A stretch of 64,000 nucleotides of DNA. Origin: Synergistaceae bacterium. GTDB lineage: Bacteria > Synergistota > Synergistia > Synergistales > Aminobacteriaceae. A program made the translations under genes and the position numbers. The stretch is from the NCBI GenBank assembly GCA_017448795.1, contig JAFSKV010000001.1, positions 1 through 64,000 on the forward strand. Reading direction: 5' to 3'. The notes beneath the pieces were generated by a model. The model saw only the letters and a list, made by a program, of their open reading frames with translations. It was not told where the DNA came from and did not search any database. Below are positions 1-9,338 of this stretch, one piece after another. Within the stretch, counting starts at the first letter, position 1. Every line of letters starts with the position of its first letter.

Positions 1-1
1 A

Positions 2-271
2 AAACTAGCGCAGATACTCCCGCTCATCACGGCCATGAATGCAGGCTCAAGGGTAACACTTCCCCAGTCATCAGCCGGGAAAATCGACATCAACAGCGCA
101 ACAGCAAAGCAGCTCGAAGCCCTCCCGGGAATCGGCCCGGCTCTCGCACAGCGCATCATAGACTACAGGAACAAGCACGGAAATTTTGCCCGCCCCGAAG
201 ACCTCATCAACATACGCGGAATCAGTCAGTCAAGGCTTGAGGCAATGCGGGACATGATTACTGTACGCTGA
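2..271 (+). CDS. comEA: ComEA-like helix-hairpin-helix DNA-binding protein (5' end outside window)
   Basis: The visible 3' part encodes a double helix-hairpin-helix domain. The run [18 protein letters not shown] is followed by [12 protein letters not shown] and a second hairpin, [15 protein letters not shown]. This is the C-terminal DNA-binding module of ComEA, the envelope receptor for transforming DNA. The frame is open to base 2 with no stop, so the Met at base 35 is probably internal. The N-terminal membrane anchor and linker expected of ComEA would lie upstream of the window. comEC follows after 16 bases, the usual competence gene order. The family call is firm. Whether the cell is naturally competent is inference. 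Confidence 0.85.
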   Translation, partial: KLAQILPLITAMNAGSRVTLPQSSAGKIDINSATAKQLEALPGIGPALAQRIIDYRNKHGNFARPEDLINIRGISQSRLEAMRDMITVR

Positions 272-287
272 CCGAAGGCTAGCAGAG

Positions 288-1685
288 ATGGAGATACTGA
301 GACGCTCCCCTATGATGGGAGTACTTGCGGCATTAACGGCAGGCTGTGCCCTCTATGACAGAATGGGGGGCTGGGCGTTTGTGATTGCTGCTCCTGCTGT
401 GTTCGCGGCTACAATGTTCCTGTCTTATGAGCGGGATTTTCCGGGACAATGGCAGGCCTTCATGTTCACGCTTGCTTTCACGCTGCTGTGTTCGTGGCGG
501 ATTTACGCGGTGATTTCGTCGCCTCCTCCTGAGAACGTGATTTTTGCCGGCGGGGAAGGCACTGTTACGGATGTCCGTGAATGGGGCAGGAATTACGCGG
601 TTGTTATTGAGACTGAGAGCCGGGGGAAGTATGTAACGTTCCTGAGATTCGACGAGTTCATGAAGGGTACTAGGATTAAGTTTGACGGTGAGACTAGGGG
701 CTTCCGTCCCAAGAGGAGCGGCTCAGACTTTGACGAGGGGAGATTTTGGCGGGGGCGCGGAGTGAACGGCGTAATCACTCTCCATAACACACAAGAGCTG
801 CCCGGACGCTGGAGCATAGCCATGATGAGGGCGAAATTGTCCCGGAAACTCGCGATATACTTTCCCAGTCTCACGGGCCTGTATCTCCGGGCGGTGTGGA
901 TTGGTGAGCGCAGCAAGTCCCTGAATGACCGTCATAGACTCTGGGGGACAAGTCATCTTCTTGCGGTGTCGGGCTTCCACGTTGGAGTCGTCATTCTGTG
1001 CGCAAGATACTTCACCGGCGGAAATCCCGTAATCCTCACTGTGATACTGTGGCTCTATGTCCTGCTGACTGGGGCGGCACCAAGCGCAATGAGGGCGGGG
1101 CTGATGATACAGGTGTTACTTTGCGCGAAATTCTGGCGGCGTAACTACAACGGCGTGAACAGTGTATGCGCGGCAGGAGTGATATTGCTGACGTGGAGTC
1201 CGTTCTTGTTCTGGGACATTGGCTGGAGGCTATCAGTGATGTCGGCTCTTGTGATTGCCTCGATGGTTCACGCGGGGTATTCTTGGGTGATGATTAGTCC
1301 GGCGGTTGGACTGGTTACTTTCCCGCAAGTTGCTTGGACTTTCGGGAGCGTTCCTGCTGTTGGGTTTGTGCTGAATCTTTTTGCGCCGCTGTATTTTACG
1401 TTTGCTTTCACGGTTTCGTCTGCGGGGGCGTTCTTGAGACTGCTGAATTTGCCGCTGACAGGGTACTTCATGCTTGCTGTTGAGGGGGTATTTATCCTCA
1501 TGGAGAAGGCGGCTGAGTCAATGCAGGCGATTCTTCCGCAGGCTGTGGGCTGGAATTATGCTCTTGCTTGGACGGGCTGCGGGACTCTGGTTTTCTTCGT
1601 GTGCAGGTACTTGGAGCTTGCACCCTTGAGGACAGCGGCAGTTATGGGGGCGGTTGGGTTTATGGCGTTCGCGGTGTTCTTGTAG
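288..1685 (+). CDS. comEC: ComEC/Rec2-family DNA uptake channel, short form
   Basis: A polytopic membrane protein of 465 residues. The order is two to three N-terminal membrane segments, a soluble OB-like DUF4131 region (about residues 85-165), then the Competence domain with the conserved HLLAVSGFHVG motif at about 226-236 and many further membrane segments. Full-length ComEC (700-800 residues) adds a C-terminal metallo-beta-lactamase domain. It is absent here, because the frame stops cleanly at 1683-1685 and no further lactamase-like frame follows before guaB. ComEC carries single-stranded DNA across the inner membrane. The gene lies 16 bases after comEA. Short forms without the lactamase domain exist in other bacteria, so this is probably functional rather than broken. 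Confidence 0.88.
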   Translation: MEILRRSPMMGVLAALTAGCALYDRMGGWAFVIAAPAVFAATMFLSYERDFPGQWQAFMFTLAFTLLCSWRIYAVISSPPPENVIFAGGEGTVTDVREWGRNYAVVIETESRGKYVTFLRFDEFMKGTRIKFDGETRGFRPKRSGSDFDEGRFWRGRGVNGVITLHNTQELPGRWSIAMMRAKLSRKLAIYFPSLTGLYLRAVWIGERSKSLNDRHRLWGTSHLLAVSGFHVGVVILCARYFTGGNPVILTVILWLYVLLTGAAPSAMRAGLMIQVLLCAKFWRRNYNGVNSVCAAGVILLTWSPFLFWDIGWRLSVMSALVIASMVHAGYSWVMISPAVGLVTFPQVAWTFGSVPAVGFVLNLFAPLYFTFAFTVSSAGAFLRLLNLPLTGYFMLAVEGVFILMEKAAESMQAILPQAVGWNYALAWTGCGTLVFFVCRYLELAPLRTAAVMGAVGFMAFAVFL

Positions 1686-1762
1686 GCGGTGTGTGTATGT
1701 GGCTGTCTTTACTGGCGGGACATTCGGCAGCTTGTCTTCACCTGTAGGCACAATAAGTCTAT

Positions 1763-1794
1763 CCCCTTACCCGTCAAATCCAGCGGACAAGGGG
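1763..1794 (-). terminator. Hairpin in the convergent comEC/guaB gap
   Basis: An 11-bp stem (CCCCTTGTCCG with CGGGTAAGGGG on the minus strand, two G-U pairs) closes a 10-base loop 15 bases after the guaB stop. No T run follows on either strand, so it is only a weak terminator candidate. The stem pairs better on the minus strand, suggesting it serves guaB. Confidence 0.35.
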
Positions 1795-1808
1795 AAGAAT
1801 CTTCATCA

Positions 1809-3320
1809 TCATTTCGACCGTCTCACAGCTTCCTTCATCATCACGTCATGCGCTCCTCCCTCAAGAAGAGTTACAGGAGACACTAGAGTCAGCCTTGCCT
1901 TCTCCCTCATATCTTCCAGCGTCAGCGCACCGCAGTTGCAGAACGTAGAACGTATCTTGCTGAGTGTCTCGGCTATGTTGTCCCTGAGAGTCCCGGCGTA
2001 TGGCACGTAGCTGTCGACTCCTTCCTCGAATGACAGTTTGGCCTGAGACGAGTCTCCAGAATCGTAACGCTGCCAGTTCCGTGCACGTGATGAGCCTTCG
2101 CCCCAGTATTCCTTCATGTAGCTCCCGTTCACCATGACTTTGTTTGTCGGGCTCTCGTCGAACCGTGCGAAATATCGCCCCAGCATACAGAAGTCAGCAC
2201 CCATAGCAAGAGCAAGCGTTATGTGATAGTCCATGACGATTCCGCCGTCCGAACATATCGGCACGTAGACTCCAGTCTCAGCAAAATATTCATCCCTTGC
2301 CCTCGCAACCTCGATAACTGAAGTCGCCTGACCGCGCCCGATTCCTTTTGCCTCGCGGGTGATGCAGATTGAGCCGCCGCCGATTCCTACCTTCACGAAA
2401 TCTGCCCCAGCGTCAGCAAGAAACCTGAAGCCGTCAGCGTCAACAACATTCCCGCCGCCGACTTTCACAGAGTCGCCGTAACGCCCCCGAATCCACGCAA
2501 GAGTCCTCCGTTGCCACTCAGTGAATCCCTCAGATGAGTCTATGCACAGGACATCCGCCCCAGCCTCAACCAAAGCCGGGACTCTTTCCTCATAATCCCG
2601 CGTGTTGATGCCCGCTCCTGTCATGTAACGTTTCTGCGCGTCCAACAATTCAAGCGGGTTCTCCTTGTGCATGTCGTAATCTTTCCTGAACACAAACGCC
2701 ACCATATGCCCCTCATCATCCACAACAGGAAGAGCGTTGAGCTTGTGTTCCCAGATTATGTCGTTGGCTTCGGTGAGGCTGAGTCCGTCATGAGCTGATA
2801 TTACCTTGTCGATCGGGGTCATGAAGTCCCGGACTTTTGTGTGAATGTCCGTCCTGCTCACACGGTAATCACGGCTCGTTACGATTCCCAGCAGTTTACC
2901 GTTAAGGCTTCCGTCATGTGTTACTGCTACGGTTGTGTGTCCTGTCTGTTCCTTCAGCGCGAGGATGTCGGCTAATGTCTGGTCGGGGCTTATGGCTGAC
3001 TCGTTGGCGACAAACCCGGCCTTGTAGCGTTTCACCTTTGCGACCATTTCGGCTTGGCTCTCTGCAGTCTGTGAGCAGTAGATGAACGCAAGACCGCCTT
3101 CACGCGCCAGTGCTACGGCCATGCTGTCATCTGATACTGACTGCATACACGCTGAGACTAACGGAATGTTGACCGACAACGGGGACTGTTCGCCCTTCCT
3201 GAACTTGCACAGGGGAGTCCTTAGTGAGACGTTTGACGGCACGCAGTTTTCGGATGAGTACGAGGGAATTAGCAGGTACTCGGAGAATGTGTGAGAAGGC
3301 TCGCTGTAATAATATGCCAT
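1809..3320 (-). CDS. guaB: IMP dehydrogenase
   Basis: Oxidises IMP to XMP with NAD, the committed step of GTP synthesis. The protein is a TIM barrel interrupted by a CBS pair (about residues 110-230, with [10 protein letters not shown] before the barrel resumes). The catalytic loop reads [12 protein letters not shown], carrying the active-site Cys. IGRGQAT follows, then the phosphate-binding SDGGI and the flap region around [12 protein letters not shown]. The frame could extend 35 codons upstream into the ankyrin gene. I chose the ATG at 3320 because [12 protein letters not shown] matches the usual N-terminus and AAGGGG lies just upstream. The result is 503 residues, close to family length. 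The loop differs from the common GPGSICTTR form. Confidence 0.93.
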   Translation of the reverse strand: MAYYYSEPSHTFSEYLLIPSYSSENCVPSNVSLRTPLCKFRKGEQSPLSVNIPLVSACMQSVSDDSMAVALAREGGLAFIYCSQTAESQAEMVAKVKRYKAGFVANESAISPDQTLADILALKEQTGHTTVAVTHDGSLNGKLLGIVTSRDYRVSRTDIHTKVRDFMTPIDKVISAHDGLSLTEANDIIWEHKLNALPVVDDEGHMVAFVFRKDYDMHKENPLELLDAQKRYMTGAGINTRDYEERVPALVEAGADVLCIDSSEGFTEWQRRTLAWIRGRYGDSVKVGGGNVVDADGFRFLADAGADFVKVGIGGGSICITREAKGIGRGQATSVIEVARARDEYFAETGVYVPICSDGGIVMDYHITLALAMGADFCMLGRYFARFDESPTNKVMVNGSYMKEYWGEGSSRARNWQRYDSGDSSQAKLSFEEGVDSYVPYAGTLRDNIAETLSKIRSTFCNCGALTLEDMREKARLTLVSPVTLLEGGAHDVMMKEAVRRSK

Positions 3321-3391
3321 GCGGTGATGGTTCCCCTTTCGTGAAATTTTGCGGTGTATGATAGCACAACGGCCGCGAAAAAATTTTCTGA

Positions 3392-4285
3392 CTAGTCGCG
3401 CGATGCTTCTTTGAGCCTCTTCCATGCCGGAGATCTCTTCAGCCTCGATTTTGCCGGAAGCTGCCTCGCGTAATCCAGAGCAGTCCTGCCCTCAATGTTG
3501 CGGATTTTAGCGTCAGCACCGAAATCAAGAAGGGCATCAACAGCAGCAGGGTTGTCATAAAGCACAGCATAAATCAGCGGAGTACATGATGATGCGGCAT
3601 TCAGGAAGCCAACTCTGGACAAATGAGCGTCATCCAGCCTGAAAGGTGCTTCTGCGTCAAACCTTCCCCCTTTGAGGAGGGCCGAGCTTTCACCGGAAGA
3701 ATACAGAGGCTCTAGCACATCGTATCTTTCTTCATCGGTAAATTCTCCGTGAACGTTCACATCTCCCCCAGCTTCAGCAAGCCAGCCTATAACCTTTCCT
3801 GCCTCTTCTGGATTCTTGTACCACGCCGCGGCAGTGTGAAAAGGAGTCCCGCACCAGAACCACACAATCTCGCTGTAATTAGGATTTGCTCCGGCCTCAA
3901 GAAGTGCTTTCACTGCCGGGAAATTCTTACTGTTCACAGCGCATGTGAGAGGAGTCCCGATTGAACCGAGTCCTTCTTCACCCTCAGCGTTCACATCAAG
4001 CCCAAGACTGACCAAGTACTTCACGCTTTCAGGGTTATGGTTGAACGAAGCCGCGTCATGAAGCGGAGTCCCTCCGAAGCCGTAAATGATTTCTCCGTCC
4101 CCGTACTTGTCGTAATCCTCACCGCTAAGATCCCTGCTTACGTTGAAATTTGCTCCCGCCTTCACAGCTTCCTCAAGCTCCGAGGGCGAAGCAGTACGCG
4201 CCAGCATGTAGACATTAATATTTTCCGCCCCGCAAGAAACTGACGCAAGCAAAAGCATTGTTGCAGCTCCCAAAATTTTCCTCAA
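3392..4285 (-). CDS. Exported ankyrin-repeat protein
   Basis: A 297-residue protein starting at a TTG with an AGGAAGG site seven bases upstream. The N-terminus [17 protein letters not shown] is a signal peptide. A Cys at its end could be a lipidation site, but the lipobox is imperfect. At least four ankyrin repeats follow, with recognisable cores [30 protein letters not shown] and [10 protein letters not shown], and a last RTALDYAR. Ankyrin stacks bind proteins. In exported bacterial proteins the partner is rarely known and cannot be told here. The gene is transcribed towards guaB (gap about 70 bases) and divergently from tadA. No enzyme domain is visible. Confidence 0.8.
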   Translation of the reverse strand: MRKILGAATMLLLASVSCGAENINVYMLARTASPSELEEAVKAGANFNVSRDLSGEDYDKYGDGEIIYGFGGTPLHDAASFNHNPESVKYLVSLGLDVNAEGEEGLGSIGTPLTCAVNSKNFPAVKALLEAGANPNYSEIVWFWCGTPFHTAAAWYKNPEEAGKVIGWLAEAGGDVNVHGEFTDEERYDVLEPLYSSGESSALLKGGRFDAEAPFRLDDAHLSRVGFLNAASSCTPLIYAVLYDNPAAVDALLDFGADAKIRNIEGRTALDYARQLPAKSRLKRSPAWKRLKEASRD

Positions 4286-4310
4286 GGTAATTCCTTCCTT
4301 CCCGCGAAAA

Positions 4311-4338
4311 TTATTGCCTCTTGCCCTGCGTGTATAAT
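4311..4338 (+). promoter_or_regulatory. Candidate sigma-70 promoter for tadA-recJ
   Basis: A perfect TATAAT at 4333-4338 is preceded, 16 bases upstream, by TTATTG at 4311-4316. It lies in the divergent gap between the ankyrin gene and tadA. The -35 match is weak, so this rests mainly on the -10 box and position. Confidence 0.4.
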
Positions 4339-4389
4339 AACTCCCAAACTTGAAATCCCAATACATGAATCGGAGATGCCATACACTAT

Positions 4390-4854
4390 ATGACAGATGA
4401 TAATTACTACATGGCAGAAGCACTCAGCGAAGCAAGAAGCGCATTCTCACGCGGTGATGTCCCTGTAGGCGCGCTTATCGTCAAGGACGGGCAAATCATC
4501 TCACACGGAAGCGACAAGAAATCTTCTGACCCTACAGAACACGCAGAGATTGCCGCAATACGCTCATGCGCCGGGACTTTAGGCCGCTGGAATCTCTCAG
4601 GCTGTACGCTCTATGTTACGCTTGAACCCTGCCCCATGTGTGCGGGGGCCTGCGTCAACGCCAGAGTCTCAAGGGTAGTTTACGGCGCGAGAAATTACAG
4701 GTCAGGAGCAGGCGGAACTCTCTTCAACATTCTCCGGGACTCAAGGCTCAACCATATGTGCGAAGTTAAGTCCGGCGTTATGGAGAATGAATGCGTGAAA
4801 ATCCTTCAGGACTACTTCATCCAAAGGAGGCAAAAATGCTTCCGACGTGCTTAG
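4390..4854 (+). CDS. tadA: tRNA-specific adenosine-34 deaminase
   Basis: Deaminates adenosine to inosine at the wobble position of tRNA-Arg(ACG). The 154-residue protein has the full zinc site of the cytidine deaminase fold: HAE at residues 51-53 (His ligand and catalytic Glu) and PCPMC with Cys81 and Cys84. Length and the GALIVKDG and GRWNLSGCTLYVTLEPC runs are typical. Its 3' end overlaps the recJ start by 19 bases, so the two are translationally coupled. The ribosome binding site is poor (GGAG about 15 bases upstream). A second in-frame Met at residue 8 is a less likely start. Confidence 0.93.
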   Translation: MTDDNYYMAEALSEARSAFSRGDVPVGALIVKDGQIISHGSDKKSSDPTEHAEIAAIRSCAGTLGRWNLSGCTLYVTLEPCPMCAGACVNARVSRVVYGARNYRSGAGGTLFNILRDSRLNHMCEVKSGVMENECVKILQDYFIQRRQKCFRRA

Positions 4855-6524
4855 TCTCAGACCTCAAAATCTACAGGCCCGGCGACAATACTAAGAGGCT
4901 CGCGCGGGAATTGTCATGCCCTCCTCTGGCCGCAGGTGTCCTCGAAATGCTCAGGGGAGACGAAGACATTGACACCCTCAGAGAATGGATATATCCCGAC
5001 TTCACCAAGCAGATGAACAGCCTTGACCTGTGTGAAGGAAGCAAGGCCGCAAAACTTTTGTGGGACTCCAAAAGCTCATTGGGCAACGTCCTCGTTTACG
5101 GCGACTATGACACTGACGGGATAAGTTCGACGGTTCTTGCGATGGAAATTTTCCGCAACAAGGCCGCCCAAGTCAGGTACTTCATCCCAAGAAGAGACGT
5201 TCACGGCTACGGTTTGAACGCAGATGTACTCGACAAGATAGCAGTGTCAGGATGCAACACGCTTGTTGTTACAGACTGCGGGACTAACGACTCCGAAATG
5301 CTCCGGAAACTCGCCGACAAGGGCATAAACATTTTCGTGTTCGATCATCATTCACTGTCAGCCCCCATAACAATACCGACAATCGTCAACCCCTGCATCA
5401 ACATGGAGGCAGGAGACCATCAGAAGATTTGCGCGACTGCTGTACTCTGGTGCTGGGCGTGGAAAGAAAACATAGTCCCCCGCGATTTTCTGCGCTATGA
5501 AGTCGACCTTGTTACCCTCGCAACTATTGCCGACTGCATGCCCCTTCACAGCCTCAACAGGATGCTTGTGCGCGGAGGAATGAGCCTCATGAGGAGAAAC
5601 CCCAGGCGGGGACTGTCAGCACTCTTTAACTGTCTCGGCATCAACAAGTCCCAGCTGTCAGAAGAACACTTGTCTATGCGCGTCATCCCATGCCTTAACG
5701 CCCCAGGAAGAATAGCAACGGCTGATACTGGAGTCCGTGCCCTTCTAGGAGCAGGCAGCAATGACACAGTTTATCAGTGCGTGAACGAGCTCATGAGGAT
5801 AAACCGCAAGCGTCAGACACTCACGGAGAACATAGCCCGCGAGATTGACGACTGGATAATCACAGGGCAGGTGAAGCGCAATGTTCTCTACAATGAACAG
5901 TGGCCTATAGGAGTCCTCAGCGGAGTAGCAAGCAGGATATGCGCACAGTACAACAGGCCGATAGTACTTGTCGCCCCGGTAGGAAGCAAGGTTGTGCGCG
6001 GAACTCTCAGAGTCCCGGAAGGCGGCGACGCTGTAGGCATATTGCGTGAAATAGCCCATAAACTCGACGCATGGGGAGGACACAAATACGCCGCAGGGTT
6101 CTCCGTCCTCACGGAAAACTGGCAGGAAGTATGCGCAGACCTTGAGCGTATGCTGACAGACATAAAGATAAAGCCGGAAAGTGTTACCCCCGTGATAAAC
6201 ATAGTCCCTTCTGACATAACAATTTCAGACTGGCGCGCTGTCTCTGAACTCGGGCCTTTCGGAAACAGCAACCCTTCTCCGAAATTCTACACGGATCATG
6301 ACGCTTACGGCTTCGAGATCAACACAATGGGCAAGGACGGCAAACACAGCTTCGTCCGTGTGAGCAATGCCCGGCTTCTTGCGTTCAACACGCCCGCCCG
6401 CGATGTCGCCGCATTGCTTGGACGGGTAAAAGGATGGATCTATCACCCGCGTTTGGATTACTGGAGGAATGAAGAACAGCTGCAGTTCATACTTGACTGC
6501 GCAGTAACAGAAGGAGGGAAATAA
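4836..6524 (+). CDS. recJ: Single-stranded-DNA-specific exonuclease RecJ
   Basis: A 5'-3' single-strand exonuclease of the DHH superfamily, acting in recombination and mismatch repair. The motifs are DYDTDG at residues 90-95, TDCGTND near 147-152 and the signature DHH at 170-172. The DHHA1 glycine-rich GGH motif follows (in HKLDAWGGHKYAAGF), then a C-terminal OB-like region. I chose the ATG at 4836 because AAAGGAGG sits six bases upstream. This gives 562 residues, normal for RecJ. It overlaps tadA and is followed seven bases later by the (p)ppGpp synthetase gene. Confidence 0.93.
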   Translation: MLPTCLVSDLKIYRPGDNTKRLARELSCPPLAAGVLEMLRGDEDIDTLREWIYPDFTKQMNSLDLCEGSKAAKLLWDSKSSLGNVLVYGDYDTDGISSTVLAMEIFRNKAAQVRYFIPRRDVHGYGLNADVLDKIAVSGCNTLVVTDCGTNDSEMLRKLADKGINIFVFDHHSLSAPITIPTIVNPCINMEAGDHQKICATAVLWCWAWKENIVPRDFLRYEVDLVTLATIADCMPLHSLNRMLVRGGMSLMRRNPRRGLSALFNCLGINKSQLSEEHLSMRVIPCLNAPGRIATADTGVRALLGAGSNDTVYQCVNELMRINRKRQTLTENIAREIDDWIITGQVKRNVLYNEQWPIGVLSGVASRICAQYNRPIVLVAPVGSKVVRGTLRVPEGGDAVGILREIAHKLDAWGGHKYAAGFSVLTENWQEVCADLERMLTDIKIKPESVTPVINIVPSDITISDWRAVSELGPFGNSNPSPKFYTDHDAYGFEINTMGKDGKHSFVRVSNARLLAFNTPARDVAALLGRVKGWIYHPRLDYWRNEEQLQFILDCAVTEGGK

Positions 6525-6531
6525 TATCATC

Positions 6532-8874
6532 ATGGCCGCACCCGCCGAAACTCTGAGCCTCGAAACACTCGAAGGCCGGGAAAGTTTTTCGTCTATCATG
6601 AGCTCTGTACCGTCAATAGAAGACAGCGCATCAAACTTCCTTCATGACATGTACAGGCTCCGCGATGAATTTTTCGCCAAGATACCAGAAGAGTCAAAGA
6701 TTGAAATTGTCCGCTCGGCATGGCAGGAGTTATGGGGAAAGGCCATGCTGTCATTGAATCCCGATCAGCTAAGGATGCTAGGCGATGCGTTCGTTTTCGC
6801 GGCGGTCTCACACAAAGACCAGCGCAGGAAATCAGGCGAACCCTACATCACGCATACATTGAGCGCGGCTCTCATACTCGCAGGAATGAGGCTGGATACT
6901 GCTACCCTTGAGGCTGCCCTTCTTCATGACGTTCTTGAAGACACTGACGTTACGCCGGATGAAATGCGCGCAAAATTCGGGGCTGATGTAGAGATGCTTG
7001 TTGACGGTGTAACCAAGCTCGCACAGGATGACGTGAAGGAATTTATGTCCCGCGAAGATCTCACAGCTGAGACACTAAGGCACATGTTCGTCGTAATGGC
7101 AAAAGATGTCAGAGTAGTCCTCATAAAACTTGCTGACCGTCTCCACAACATGAGGACTCTTCAGATCATGAGGCCGGAAAAACAGAAGCGCATTGCCCGC
7201 GAGACGATGGAAATTTACGCCCCTCTTGCTCACAGACTGGGAATATACCAGATAAAACGGGAACTAGAAGATTTGTCGTTCATGTACCTTCAGCCCGAAA
7301 TATACGAGGAAGTGAAAAGGCGCGTCAATATCAAGATGCCAAAGATGGAGTCTGTAATCGAGAAGGTGAAAACTACCCTTGAGGAACGTTTACAGAACAA
7401 CAACATACCCTGCCGCATCAAAGGGAGGGCAAAACACTTCTACAGCATCTACGAGAAAATGCAGCGCAAGAAGATCAGCTTTGATGAGCTTTATGACATT
7501 CTCGCCGTGAGGGTTCTTGTTGCTGACGTGTCTACATGCTATGCGGTGCTGGGCGTTGTCCATTCGTTATGGATACCTGTTCCCGGCCAGTTTGACGACT
7601 ACATAGCCAACCCAAAGAGCAACATGTACCAGTCTTTGCACACAACTGTGATGGTCTCAGGCGTTCCTATAGAGATTCAGATACGCACATACGACATGAA
7701 TCACTTTGCTGAATACGGCATAGCAGCTCACTGGGTCTACAAGGAAGGCGGAAGCAAGAAGCTCCTCAAAGGCCTTAATGAACGCCTGATGCTTGTCCGT
7801 CAGGTCATGGAGGCGGGGCAGGACGGTGAAAGCACAAAGGAATTTGTTGACATCCTCAAGAATGACATACTCCTTACCAGTGAGATATACGTTTTCACGC
7901 CCGACGGAAAGCCCATGATTCTCCCGAACGGCTCGACAGTCCTCGATTTCGCTTACGCCGTACACACAGAAATCGGCAACCACTGCGCTGGGGCTATGGT
8001 CAACGGCATCATGGTTCAGCTGAACACACAGCTTCACAGCGGCGACAGGGTCAAAATACTCACAGCGTCCCAGTCCTCCCCGTCAAAAGACTGGGAGAAA
8101 ATGGCCTCAAGCGCAAAAACCCGCAGCAAGATACGAAGCTGGTTCCGCCAGGCAGAAAAAGCTGACAGGGACGAGAAAATAGAGCGGGGATGGAAACAGG
8201 TTGAACGCGAGCTGAAACGCAGAGGACTCACGGACGTAAAACGCGAGGATTTCAGCAACATTGATGATGAGCTGGTGAAAGTAGGCTCCGGGACTATGGG
8301 GGCAGGCGAGGCGGCTCAGAAATTGGCTCAGGCATGGCTTCAGCATCATTCACCCGCACAGCAGGCAGCACCCGTCGAGTTTGTCAGCGTACAGCTCCAG
8401 AAGAAGAAAGACAACAAGTCTGACGTTCTCGTTGAGGGAGAAGGAGGAGTCAGCGTAACATTTGCGAGCTGCTGCGACCCTGTCCCAGGTGATGACATCG
8501 TGGGCTATGCTTCAATGAGGCGGGGTATAACAATCCACCGCGCTGAATGCAGGAACATCACGGACATAGACGGCGGAAGAAAGATAGAAGTCTCGTGGTC
8601 ATTGCCTGAACTCAGCCCGACAGGAGGGAAACGTCCGAGCATTTACACCGCAAGGCTGAAGGTTGAGGCTGAAGGAAGAAGTGATCTCCTCTCGGATATA
8701 ATGAGAGTCATAGAACATGAAGGAAGCTCATTGACCAACTGCAAAGCCCCGAAATCCCTCGTCGGCCTTGTCCGCATAAAGTACGAAATCACAGTGAGGG
8801 ATCTGGCTCATCTGTACTCCGTTATGTCGAGGATAAACGAGGTCAGGGGCATATTGAGCGTGGAAAGGGAGTAA
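6532..8874 (+). CDS. relA: Bifunctional (p)ppGpp synthetase/hydrolase (RelA/SpoT homologue)
   Basis: The stringent-response enzyme, making and degrading (p)ppGpp. The 780 residues hold an HD hydrolase domain (GEPYITHTLSAA, and HDVLEDTDV near residue 131, with the metal-binding HD and ED intact), the synthetase domain (GRAKHFYSIYEKM, PGQFDDYIANPKSNMYQSLHT), a TGS domain (IYVFTPDGKPMILPNGST), a conserved Cys stretch (FASCCDPVPGDDI) and a C-terminal ACT domain. Both catalytic halves look intact, so it should be bifunctional, as in most bacteria with a single Rsh. GGAGGG lies upstream of the ATG. dtd follows after six bases, an arrangement common in many phyla. Confidence 0.95.
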   Translation: MAAPAETLSLETLEGRESFSSIMSSVPSIEDSASNFLHDMYRLRDEFFAKIPEESKIEIVRSAWQELWGKAMLSLNPDQLRMLGDAFVFAAVSHKDQRRKSGEPYITHTLSAALILAGMRLDTATLEAALLHDVLEDTDVTPDEMRAKFGADVEMLVDGVTKLAQDDVKEFMSREDLTAETLRHMFVVMAKDVRVVLIKLADRLHNMRTLQIMRPEKQKRIARETMEIYAPLAHRLGIYQIKRELEDLSFMYLQPEIYEEVKRRVNIKMPKMESVIEKVKTTLEERLQNNNIPCRIKGRAKHFYSIYEKMQRKKISFDELYDILAVRVLVADVSTCYAVLGVVHSLWIPVPGQFDDYIANPKSNMYQSLHTTVMVSGVPIEIQIRTYDMNHFAEYGIAAHWVYKEGGSKKLLKGLNERLMLVRQVMEAGQDGESTKEFVDILKNDILLTSEIYVFTPDGKPMILPNGSTVLDFAYAVHTEIGNHCAGAMVNGIMVQLNTQLHSGDRVKILTASQSSPSKDWEKMASSAKTRSKIRSWFRQAEKADRDEKIERGWKQVERELKRRGLTDVKREDFSNIDDELVKVGSGTMGAGEAAQKLAQAWLQHHSPAQQAAPVEFVSVQLQKKKDNKSDVLVEGEGGVSVTFASCCDPVPGDDIVGYASMRRGITIHRAECRNITDIDGGRKIEVSWSLPELSPTGGKRPSIYTARLKVEAEGRSDLLSDIMRVIEHEGSSLTNCKAPKSLVGLVRIKYEITVRDLAHLYSVMSRINEVRGILSVERE

Positions 8875-8880
8875 TATACT

Positions 8881-9324
8881 TTGAGGCTGTTAATCCAAAG
8901 GGTAAAGCGCGCTTCTGTAACGATAAACGGCCGTGAACGCCGCGAAATCGGACAGGGTATGTGCGTGTTCATCGGGATAACTCACGGAGACAATGAGGCA
9001 GATTCTGACTGGCTTGCGGAGAAAATGGCAGGCCTTCGCATATTCGGGGATGACGCGGGCAAAATCAACCTGTCCTTGAAGGATGTCGGCGGTGAAGTGC
9101 TGTTAGTCTCACAGTTCACTCTTTACGCCTCGTGCGCAAAAGGAAGGAGGCCGTCATTCACAGACGCGGCAAAACCTGAAGAAGCAGAACGTCTCTATAA
9201 TTACTTCGTGGAGAAGGTCAGGGCTATGGGGCTTGAGCGCGTTGAATGCGGACAGTTTGGCGCGGATATGACCGTCGAAATCATCAATGACGGGCCTTTG
9301 ACGTTCATTATAGACAGCATATAA
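8881..9324 (+). CDS. dtd: D-aminoacyl-tRNA deacylase
   Basis: Removes D-amino acids mischarged on tRNA. The 147-residue protein shows the two family signatures, SQFTLYA at residues 77-83 and the Gly-cisPro motif in NDGPLTF near the C-terminus. The start is TTG with GGGAG nine bases upstream, and the first residues RLLIQRVKRASV match the family N-terminus exactly. It lies in the relA operon. Confidence 0.95.
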   Translation: MRLLIQRVKRASVTINGRERREIGQGMCVFIGITHGDNEADSDWLAEKMAGLRIFGDDAGKINLSLKDVGGEVLLVSQFTLYASCAKGRRPSFTDAAKPEEAERLYNYFVEKVRAMGLERVECGQFGADMTVEIINDGPLTFIIDSI

Positions 9325-9338
9325 GAGGAGGAAGAAAG

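Noticed and set aside
3321-3425. N-terminal extension of guaB by 35 residues to 3425
   Set aside because: It would overlap the ankyrin gene's 3' end, has no ribosome binding site, and the basic extension matches no IMP dehydrogenase N-terminus.
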